Below, one piece after another: positions 35,749 through 42,518 of a DNA stretch of 42,518 nt. The first letter of the stretch is position 1; each line of letters starts with the position of its first letter. The DNA is from Candidatus Rokuibacteriota bacterium (GTDB lineage: Bacteria; Methylomirabilota; Methylomirabilia; Rokubacteriales; CSP1-6). The translations under genes and the position numbers were made by a program. The notes beneath the pieces were generated by a model. That model saw only the letters and a program-made list of their open reading frames with translations. It was not told the origin of the DNA and did no database searches. Location of the stretch: contig JACQWC010000072.1 in assembly GCA_016209635.1 (NCBI GenBank), positions 1-42,518 on the forward strand. Direction: 5' to 3'.

Positions 35749-36312
35749 ATGCGGACGATCATCGCTCTCCTGGCAACGCTCGCGGCAATCGGCGCCGTCG
35801 GGCCGGCGGCTGCGCAGGAGGTGCGCGAGCTCGTGGGGTCGTGGATCATCGACGGCTACACGTTCCAGCCCGGCGACCGGAGCCCGCGCGGGACGATCGC
35901 GTACCAGGCGGATGCCAATCTCTTCACGGGCACCTACGTGGGGTTGAAGCTCCCGGCCGATCGGCCGGAGCTCCACGCGTGGCTCTACAACACGCAGACC
36001 AGGAAGGCGCTCCACATCGGCAAGGTCGGCTACAAGACCGGTACCGTCGGCAAGACCAAGGGCGAGTTCAGGCTTTCCCTGCCAGCCGCGCTCAAGGGCG
36101 GGAAGTTCGAGCCCTGGGAGCTGGTCGCGTTCAGCGCCGAGGCGGCCGGGTCGACACCGAAGGAACCGAGCGGAAGCAAGATCCAGGCGAACCAGAAGCC
36201 GGCGTTCTATCTCTACGCGGCGCTGCCGGGTGCCAGCGTGCCCCCCGTCTACTGCGGGCACGGGCAGGACTTCACGTTCACGTCGAACCAGGACCATACC
36301 TGCTTCGACTGA
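35749..36312 (+). CDS. secreted protein of unknown function; in-frame TGA then 20-codon extension to TAG at 36375
   Basis: MRTIIALLATLAAIGAVGPAAAQEVRELVGSWIIDGYTFQPGDRSPRG...; ends HTCFD*, same frame continues LCGQPYRACIAAGKAQHAAK*. Confidence 0.75.
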   Translation: MRTIIALLATLAAIGAVGPAAAQEVRELVGSWIIDGYTFQPGDRSPRGTIAYQADANLFTGTYVGLKLPADRPELHAWLYNTQTRKALHIGKVGYKTGTVGKTKGEFRLSLPAALKGGKFEPWELVAFSAEAAGSTPKEPSGSKIQANQKPAFYLYAALPGASVPPVYCGHGQDFTFTSNQDHTCFD

Positions 36313-36389
36313 CTCTGCGGTCAGCCGTACCGCGCCTGCATCGCCGCGGGCAAGGCGCAGCACGCGGCGAAGTAGGCGGGGTGACGGCG

Positions 36390-36409
36390 GGGCCACCGGG
36401 CGGTGGCCC
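36390..36409. repeat. perfect hairpin (8-bp stem)
   Basis: GGGCCACC-GGGC-GGTGGCCC. Confidence 0.55.
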
Positions 36410-36424
36410 GCGAGTGCCGAGGGC

Positions 36425-36451
36425 GCGGCCCTCCAGATCCCGGAGGGCCGC
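36425..36451 (+). terminator. possible terminator/attenuator hairpin (10-bp stem) upstream of glcD
   Basis: GCGGCCCTCC-AGATCCC-GGAGGGCCGC followed by CTCTTGGG; weak T content, so the terminator call is tentative. Confidence 0.45.
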
Positions 36452-36475
36452 CTCTTGGGCTATACTCTGGTTGCC

Positions 36476-37951
36476 ATGGCCGAGCTGACGGTTTCCCGCA
36501 AGCGCGCCCTCCGGCACGAGCTGGAGGCGATCGTCGGCCCGGGCGGCGTCCTCTCGGACCCGGACGAGCTGCTGGTCTACGAGTCGGACGGGCTGACCCT
36601 CTTCCGCGCCCTCGCTGACTTCGTGGTGTTCCCGAGGGAGACGGCCCACGTGGCGGCCGTCGTCCGCCTCGCCAACCGCGAGGGGCTGCCGTTCGTGGCC
36701 CGCGGCGCCGGGACCGGGCTCTCCGGTGGATGCCTCCCGGCCGAGGGCGGCCTCGTCATCTCGCTCATGCGGATGAACCGCGTGATCGAGATCGACTACG
36801 AGAACCAGATCGCGGTGGTCGAGCCGGGCCTGGTGAACCTCCACCTCTCGTGGGCCGTCGGCGAGCACGGCTACTACTACGCACCGGATCCCTCGAGCCA
36901 GCAGGCGTGCACGGTCGGCGGCAACATCGCCAACAACTCCGGCGGGCCGCACACGCTCAAGTACGGCGTCACGACGAACCACGTGCTCGGTCTCGAGGTC
37001 GTGATGCCCGACGGCGAGGTCGTGTGGCTCGGCGGCAGGACGCGGGAGTCGCTCGGGTACGACCTCCACGGCGTCTTCGTCGGCTCCGAGGGTACCTTCG
37101 GGATCGCGACGAAAGTCGTCGTCCGAATCCTCCGAAAGCCCCAGGCGGTGAAGACCGTCCTCGCGGTCTTCGACGAGATCGACCAGGCCTCGGCCGCCGT
37201 GAGCGCGATCATCGCGCGGGGTCTCGTGCCCGCCGCGATCGAGATGATCGACCAGCTCACGATCCAAGCGGTCGAGGACGCCTTTGGCTGCGGCTACCCG
37301 CGGGACGCGGCGGCGGCGCTGCTCATCGAGCTGGACGGGCTCGCCGTGGGCATGGAGGCGCAGGCCGAGCGGATCGTCGAGGCGTGCCGTGACGTCGGGG
37401 CGCGGGAGGTCCGCACGGCCCGGGACGAGGCGGAGCGACAGCTCCTCTGGAAGGGGCGGAAGTCGGCGTTCGGCGCGTACGGCCGCGTGTCGCCAGCGTA
37501 CATGGTCATGGACGGCGTGATTCCGAGGACCAAGCTCCCCTACGTGCTCCGCCGCGTGAACGAGATCGTCGCGGCCCACGGCCTCCGGGTGGGCAACGTC
37601 TTCCACGCGGGCGACGGCAACCTCCACCCGAACATCCTCTACGACCCGCGGAAGCCGGGCGAGGAGGCGCGCGTCGTCACGGCGGGGGCCGAGATCATGA
37701 AGGTGTGCGCGGAGGTGGGGGGGTCGATCTCCGGCGAGCACGGCATCGGGCTCGAGAAGGCCGACTTCATGCCGTTCATCTTCTCGGCCGCGGACCTCGA
37801 GCTGATGCGTCGACTCAAGAGCGCCTTCAACCCCACGGGCCTCTGTAACCCGGGGAAGATCTTTCCCACGAAGAAGTCCTGCGTCGAGGTCGGCCCCGTC
37901 GCCTATCGACCGCACGCGATCGAAGAGAAAGGTCTCGCCCAGCGCTTCTAG
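36476..37951 (+). CDS. glcD: glycolate oxidase subunit GlcD (FAD-linked oxidase)
   Basis: VYESDGLTLFRALADFVVFPRETAHVAAVVRLANREGLPFVARGAGTGLSGG; FHAGDGNLHPNILYDPR; GSISGEHGIGLEK; FNPTGLCNPGKIFP. Confidence 0.96.
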   Translation: MAELTVSRKRALRHELEAIVGPGGVLSDPDELLVYESDGLTLFRALADFVVFPRETAHVAAVVRLANREGLPFVARGAGTGLSGGCLPAEGGLVISLMRMNRVIEIDYENQIAVVEPGLVNLHLSWAVGEHGYYYAPDPSSQQACTVGGNIANNSGGPHTLKYGVTTNHVLGLEVVMPDGEVVWLGGRTRESLGYDLHGVFVGSEGTFGIATKVVVRILRKPQAVKTVLAVFDEIDQASAAVSAIIARGLVPAAIEMIDQLTIQAVEDAFGCGYPRDAAAALLIELDGLAVGMEAQAERIVEACRDVGAREVRTARDEAERQLLWKGRKSAFGAYGRVSPAYMVMDGVIPRTKLPYVLRRVNEIVAAHGLRVGNVFHAGDGNLHPNILYDPRKPGEEARVVTAGAEIMKVCAEVGGSISGEHGIGLEKADFMPFIFSAADLELMRRLKSAFNPTGLCNPGKIFPTKKSCVEVGPVAYRPHAIEEKGLAQRF

Positions 37952-37969
37952 GCGCGGGCGCCTCCGCCT

Positions 37970-39289
37970 GTGCAGGCAGCGCTCCTCGACAGGCTCCGGT
38001 CCACCGTCGGTCCCGCGAACGTCCTCACCGGGGTCGAGGTCTCCCCGTACGTCGTCGAGGGGCGGACGCCCGACGCCGTCGTCTTTCCAGGTTCGGTGGA
38101 CGAGGTCTCGGCGCTCGTCGTCCTCGCCGGTGAGTCGCGGATCCCCGTGGTGCCGTGGGGCGGCGGCACCGCGGCCGCGGTCGGGACGCCGTCGTCGCGC
38201 GCCGGGCTGGTCCTGGGCCTCCGCCGCCTCGACCGGGTCCTCGAGCACGAGCCGGGCGATCTCACCGCGACCGTCGAGGCGGGGATCACCGTCGCGAAGC
38301 TCCAGGCGGCACTCGGGGCCCACGGCCAGTGGCTCTCGCTCGATCCGCCGGAGGCCGAGCGGGCGACGGTGGGCGGCGTGCTCGCGACGAACGCCTCGGG
38401 CCCCCGCCGGCATCTCTACGGCTCCGCGCGGGACCTCCTCATCGGCGTGACCGTGGTCACCGCCGAGGGGGCGGTCGTGCGCGGCGGCGGCAAGGTCGTG
38501 AAGAACGTGGCCGGGTACGATCTGCCGAAGCTCTTCATCGGCTCCTACGGGACGCTGGGCGTGATTGTCGAGGCGACGGTCCGGCTCCGCCCGCGCCCCG
38601 ACGAGGAGCGGCTGCTCGCGGTCCGCTTCGACCGGGTGAAGGACGGGGGCGCGGCCGCGCGGGCGGTGATGGGGAGCGACCTCATCCCGAACGCCGTCGA
38701 ACTGCTCGACGCGGAGGCCGCGCGCGCGCTCGGCGTCGGCTGGAGCGCCCCGGCGCTGGTGGTCGGGTTCGACGGCCTCGCCGAGCAGGTCGAGTGGCAG
38801 TGCGCCGAACTGGCGCGCCTCGTCGCGGCCTGCGGGGGGCGTGAGCCCCAGCGGCTCTCCGGCGAGACGTGGTCGCGCCTCGGCACGGTCGCCCACGGCG
38901 CGTTCGCCGCACCGGCGGCCCTGGTGAGGCTCGGCGTCCTGCCGACGCACGTCGCCGACACGATGGAGCAGGGCGCGGAGGCGGCGCGCGGCCGCGGGCT
39001 CGCCTCGGCGTGGGCGGCGCACGCGGGCGTCGGCGTCGTGCGCGGCGCGCTCTTCTCCGCCCGCGAGGCCCAGGAGGTCGAGCCGATCGTCGCCACGCTC
39101 CTCGAGTGGCGCGAGGTCGCGCGCGCGGGCGGCGGCCACGCGACACTCGAGTGGGCGCCCCTCAGCGTGAAGTCCGAGGTGCCCGTGTGGGACGATCCTG
39201 GGGCCGCCGGGCGGATCATGCGGGGCATCAAGGCGCAGCTCGACCCCAACAACATCCTGAACCCCGGCCGGTTCGTCGCCGGGATCTGA
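37970..39289 (+). CDS. glcE: glycolate oxidase subunit GlcE (FAD-binding)
   Basis: GTG start; IPVVPWGGGTAAAVG, GGVLATNASGPRRHLYGSARDLLIGVTVVTAEGAVVRGGGKVVKNVAGYDLPKLFIGSYGTLGVI. Confidence 0.95.
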   Translation: MQAALLDRLRSTVGPANVLTGVEVSPYVVEGRTPDAVVFPGSVDEVSALVVLAGESRIPVVPWGGGTAAAVGTPSSRAGLVLGLRRLDRVLEHEPGDLTATVEAGITVAKLQAALGAHGQWLSLDPPEAERATVGGVLATNASGPRRHLYGSARDLLIGVTVVTAEGAVVRGGGKVVKNVAGYDLPKLFIGSYGTLGVIVEATVRLRPRPDEERLLAVRFDRVKDGGAAARAVMGSDLIPNAVELLDAEAARALGVGWSAPALVVGFDGLAEQVEWQCAELARLVAACGGREPQRLSGETWSRLGTVAHGAFAAPAALVRLGVLPTHVADTMEQGAEAARGRGLASAWAAHAGVGVVRGALFSAREAQEVEPIVATLLEWREVARAGGGHATLEWAPLSVKSEVPVWDDPGAAGRIMRGIKAQLDPNNILNPGRFVAGI

Positions 39290-39300
39290 CGCGAGGGGAC

Positions 39301-40629
39301 ATGGCGCACGCGACCTCGACCGAGCCGGCGGGGAGCCTCGCGCCGCTCGCGCTGCACGGTCTCTCGGTGGAAGGCGTGAACCAGTGCGTCCACTGCGGTC
39401 TCTGCCTCGCCTCCTGCCCCACGTTCGCCCTGCTCGGGACCGAGATGGATTCGCCCCGGGGGCGCATCTTCCTCATCAAGTCGCTCGCCGAGGGGCGGAT
39501 CGCCCTCACCGACTCGACGGTGAACCATCTGGCCCTCTGTCTCGATTGCCGCGCGTGCGAGACCGTGTGTCCCGCGGGGGTGCCCTACGGCCGGCTGATC
39601 GAGGCGGCGAAGGCCGAGATCGAGCGCGAGCGGCCGGGCGGGCTCGTTCGCCAGCTCTTCCGCCGGCTGAACTTCGGGCTCCTCCTGACCCGTCCACGGG
39701 CGCTCCGCCTGGCCGCGGCGGGCCTCCGCCTCTACCAGGCGACGGGGCTCCAGGCCCTCGTCCGCGCGAGCGGGCTCGTCCGCCTGCTCCCCGGGACGCT
39801 CCCGGAGTGGGAGGCGCTCCTTCCGCTCCTTCCGCCGCGCGCCGAGCGTGCGCCGCTCCCGCCGTTGATTCCGGCGGAAGGACGACGGCGGGCGCGGGTC
39901 GCGATGCTCACCGGCTGCGTCCAGTCGGTCGTCTTTGGCGCGCACAACCGCGCGACGGCGCGCATCCTCGCGCGGAACGGCGCCGAGGTCGTGGTGCCCG
40001 AGGGCCAGGGCTGCTGCGGCGCTCTCAACGCGCACGGGGGCGACCACGACCGGGCCGTCGAGATGGCGAAGCGGACGATCGAGGTGTTCGAGGCCGCGCG
40101 GGTCGAGGCGGTGGTCGTGAACACCTCGGGCTGCGGCGCCCACATGAAGGCGTACGGCGAGCTGCTCGCCCAGGACCCCGCGTACGCGGAGCGGGCGCGC
40201 CGCTTCGCCCGCTGCGTCCAGGACATCGCCGAGTGCCTCACCCGGGAGCCGCTCCGGGGACCGCTCCGGCCAGTGCCGATGACGGTCACCTACCACGACC
40301 CCTGTCACGTGGTCCACGGCCAAAAGATCCGGAAGGAGCCGCGCCAGCTCCTCGCGCAGATCCCCGGGCTCTCGGTCGTCGACCTCAAGGAGTCGGACTG
40401 GTGCTGCGGCTCGGCCGGCATCTACAACCTCACCCAGCCCGAGATGGCCCGGCGGCTCCTCGAGCGGAAGGTCAACCACGTGCTCGCGACGGGGGCCGAG
40501 GCCGTGGTCACCGCCAACCCCGGCTGCATCCTGCAGATCCAGGCGGGGCTGCGGGAGCGGCGCTCGCCGATGCGCGTCCTCCACCTCGTCGAGCTCCTCG
40601 ATCGCGCCTACGGTGGTCGTGCGAGCTGA
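39301..40629 (+). CDS. glcF: glycolate oxidase iron-sulfur subunit GlcF
   Basis: CVHCGLCLASCPTF and CLDCRACETVCPAGVPYG 4Fe-4S motifs; CCG-domain motifs GCCGALNAHGG and DWCCGSAGIYNL. Confidence 0.96.
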   Translation: MAHATSTEPAGSLAPLALHGLSVEGVNQCVHCGLCLASCPTFALLGTEMDSPRGRIFLIKSLAEGRIALTDSTVNHLALCLDCRACETVCPAGVPYGRLIEAAKAEIERERPGGLVRQLFRRLNFGLLLTRPRALRLAAAGLRLYQATGLQALVRASGLVRLLPGTLPEWEALLPLLPPRAERAPLPPLIPAEGRRRARVAMLTGCVQSVVFGAHNRATARILARNGAEVVVPEGQGCCGALNAHGGDHDRAVEMAKRTIEVFEAARVEAVVVNTSGCGAHMKAYGELLAQDPAYAERARRFARCVQDIAECLTREPLRGPLRPVPMTVTYHDPCHVVHGQKIRKEPRQLLAQIPGLSVVDLKESDWCCGSAGIYNLTQPEMARRLLERKVNHVLATGAEAVVTANPGCILQIQAGLRERRSPMRVLHLVELLDRAYGGRAS

Positions 40630-40680
40630 GCGGCCGCTGGGGCGGTGCGAGGTGAGGCCGCCCACGGCCGAGCCGGTGAG

Positions 40681-41199
40681 ATGACCGACGTCGCCGCGAC
40701 GCCGAGGGAGCACAAGGCGCACGCGCCGCGGAGCGTCGGGTGCTTCATCGTGACCGTGTCGGACACGAAGACGCCGGAGACCGACACGAGTGGCGCCCTG
40801 ATCCGCGAGCTGCTCACGGCCGCGGGCCACGGCGTCGTCGGCTCGACGATCGTGCGCGACGAGCCGGCCGAGGTCGGGCGCGTGATCCGGGAGGCGTGCG
40901 CCGCGCCCTCGGTCGGCGCGGTGATCCTGACGGGCGGCACCGGGATCACGTCGCGCGACTCGACCTTCGAGGCGATCGAGGGACTCCTCGAGAAGCGGCT
41001 GCCAGGCTTCGGCGAGCTGTTTCGGATGCTCTCCTACCAGGAGATCGGCGCGGCGGCGATGCTCTCGCGCGCCCAGATGGGCGTCCGCGCGGGGCGCATC
41101 ATCGTGTCCCTGCCGGGCTCGCCGAACGCCTGCCGGCTGGCGCTCGAGAAGCTCCTGATCCCGGAGCTACCCCACCTCGTGCGCGAGGTCAGCCGGTAG
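40681..41199 (+). CDS. moaB: MoaB/MogA family molybdenum cofactor biosynthesis protein
   Basis: FIVTVSDTKTPETDTSGALIRELLTAAGH, VILTGGTGITSRDSTFEAIEGLLEKRLPGFGELFRMLSYQEIGAAAMLSRAQMGVRAGRIIVSLPGSPNA. Confidence 0.95.
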   Translation: MTDVAATPREHKAHAPRSVGCFIVTVSDTKTPETDTSGALIRELLTAAGHGVVGSTIVRDEPAEVGRVIREACAAPSVGAVILTGGTGITSRDSTFEAIEGLLEKRLPGFGELFRMLSYQEIGAAAMLSRAQMGVRAGRIIVSLPGSPNACRLALEKLLIPELPHLVREVSR

Positions 41200-41240
41200 C
41201 CACGGTATACTTGAGTCGAATCACCCGAAGGAGGGTCTGG

Positions 41241-42371
41241 ATGTCGCCATCACGCGTGGTCACGGGGCTGATACTGGTCGTCTTCCTGGGTTCGCTCGCG
41301 GGCTGCGCGGGAGCCACGGGCGGCACCGCGACGAGCGCCGCCGACTCCCCGACGGGCGCCTCGGCGGTCGCCTGGAAGGAAGGGCAGGGGACGCCGCCGC
41401 CGGAGCTGGCGCGCGTCAATGACCTCCTCGCGGATCTGGCGCAGCGGATGAAGCCGGGGCTCGTGCACGTCCGGGTCGGCCGCCCGGCGCCGGCCAAGGA
41501 CGACTCGGGCGAGCGCCAGCCCGAGCCCCGCCGCGCCAGCGGCTCCGGGTTCGTCATCGACGCGCGCGGGATCGTCGTCACCAACGCGCACGTCGTGGAG
41601 GACGCCACGTCCGTGCAGGTGCGGCTCTCCGACGGCCGCCGGTTCCCCGGTACCGTCATCGGGAAGGACACGCGCGTGGACCTGGCCCTCCTCAAGATCG
41701 ACGGCGCGAGCAACCTCATGGCGCTTCCGCTCGGCGACTCGAACCGGCTGCGGGTCGGCGAGCTGGTCCTGGCGCTCGGCCACCCCTTCGGCCTCGAGCA
41801 GACCGTGTCGTTCGGGATCGTGAGCCGCAAGGGCGCCCCCCTCGCGATCGCCGCCCCCGGCTTCGACTTCATCCAGACCGACGCCGCGGTCAATCCCGGC
41901 AACTCGGGTGGGCCCCTCGTCAACATGGCGGGCGAGGTGGTCGGCGTGAACAGCATGGCGGCGCGCAACGGCTCGATCGGCTTCGCGATCCCGGCCAATC
42001 TCGTGAAGATGCTGGTGCCGCAGCTCGTCGCCAAGGGCCGTGTGGAATGGGGTTGGCTGGGCGTGGGCATCGCGGAGGTGGGCGAGGAGGACCTCGAGCG
42101 GCTGAAGCTCCGCGAGGCGCGAGGCGTGCTCGTACGGTCCGTCATGCCGGGCGAGCCAGCCGAGAAGGGCGGGGTGCGCCCGAACGACGTCATCGTCGCC
42201 CTCGACGGCGTCGCGCTCGACGGGCCGCGCGACCTCCAGCGCGTCGTCTCCACCACGCCGGTCGGCAAGCGCGTCCGCATCGTGCTCGTGCGCGACGGGC
42301 AGGAGACCGAGGTCGAGGTGACGATCGGGCTCTACAAGGAGCCCGCGCGGGAGCCGGCGCCCGGCCGGTAG
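41241..42371 (+). CDS. HtrA/DegP-like trypsin family protease with PDZ domain, lipoprotein-type signal
   Basis: FLGSLAGCAG lipobox-like; VVTNAHVV, DLALLKID, PGNSGGPLVN triad; PDZ GVLVRSVMPGEPAEKGGVRPNDVIVALDG. Confidence 0.95.
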   Translation: MSPSRVVTGLILVVFLGSLAGCAGATGGTATSAADSPTGASAVAWKEGQGTPPPELARVNDLLADLAQRMKPGLVHVRVGRPAPAKDDSGERQPEPRRASGSGFVIDARGIVVTNAHVVEDATSVQVRLSDGRRFPGTVIGKDTRVDLALLKIDGASNLMALPLGDSNRLRVGELVLALGHPFGLEQTVSFGIVSRKGAPLAIAAPGFDFIQTDAAVNPGNSGGPLVNMAGEVVGVNSMAARNGSIGFAIPANLVKMLVPQLVAKGRVEWGWLGVGIAEVGEEDLERLKLREARGVLVRSVMPGEPAEKGGVRPNDVIVALDGVALDGPRDLQRVVSTTPVGKRVRIVLVRDGQETEVEVTIGLYKEPAREPAPGR

Positions 42372-42380
42372 TCCTCTCTA

Positions 42381-42518
42381 GTGTTCCGTCCGTGAAGTCA
42401 TGTTAACGACCACGGCCGATCGCCTTCTTGACGATCACGGCGGGGTCTTTGGTCCACACGAACGGGGTCGGATGGCTGTTCCAGTCGGCGATGTAGGCCT
42501 CGAGGTGGTGGATCAAGG
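42381..42518 (-). mobile_element. IS630-like insertion sequence, one end (runs off window); partial transposase CDS 42403..42518
   Basis: Minus-strand C-terminus ...LIHHLEAYIADWNSHPTPFVWTKDPAVIVKKAIGRGR* (IS630 transposase tail); terminal GTGTTCCGTCCGTGAAGT abuts a TA dinucleotide at 42379-42380, the IS630/Tc1 target. Confidence 0.75.

Noticed and set aside
36290-36340. Selenocysteine insertion at the TGA of the secreted protein
   Set aside because: The only clear hairpin includes the TGA itself and has a 6-nt loop, unlike a bacterial SECIS; no known selenoprotein family recognised.
36278-39139. 953-aa minus-strand ORF antisense to glcD/glcE
   Set aside because: Same high-GC antisense artifact; glcD and glcE are unequivocal on the other strand.
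1-42518. CRISPR arrays, prophage or antiphage defence genes
   Set aside because: No regularly spaced repeats and no recognisable Cas, phage structural, restriction or toxin-antitoxin proteins; the only mobile-element evidence is the terminal IS and the small scar near 19.3-19.6 kb.
1-42518. Genome-wide reassignment of TGA to an amino acid
   Set aside because: Numerous genes use TGA as a functional stop with ATGA/GTGA overlaps (e.g. nthA/nthB, decarboxylase/ridA, fdrA/small protein), so code 11 applies.

Overview
42.5 kb, very GC-rich bacterial chromosomal window. Compositional style and gene families suggest a soil or subsurface lineage such as Rokubacteria/Methylomirabilota, but this is inference only. 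It is densely coding and mostly metabolic; I saw no CRISPR array, rRNA or intact tRNA. Main blocks: (1) a minus-strand hydantoinase/oxoprolinase operon (hyuB partial, hyuA, MFS transporter, small Cys-rich ORF); (2) a plus-strand run of small secreted protein, trypsin-like protease-TM-rhodanese fusion, Co-type nitrile hydratase alpha/beta/activator, aromatic amino-acid decarboxylase, RidA and YbaK-like protein; (3) a stand-alone molybdopterin oxidoreductase, a thioredoxin-like protein, LLM flavin oxidoreductase, VOC protein and D-2-hydroxyacid dehydrogenase; (4) FdrA with a 60-aa companion protein, divergent from a stand-alone allophanate-hydrolase-C-terminal-like protein; (5) a decayed histidine phosphatase next to tRNA T-arm-like repeats; (6) a LacI-regulated minus-strand operon (GDPD, ABC importer, MetE-core-like protein, EEP-family hydrolase) with a consensus LacI/cre operator; (7) AceE-like E1, hybrid histidine kinase, methyltransferase-like protein and a second MetE-core-like protein; (8) glcDEF, moaB, an HtrA-like protease and the end of an IS630-like element. 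The most unusual signals are two in-frame TGA codons followed by protein-like in-frame extensions (one ends 1 nt before the next start codon), the FdrA/microprotein/AtzF-C module, the protease-rhodanese/nitrile-hydratase/decarboxylase neighbourhood, and two MetE-core paralogs in different contexts.
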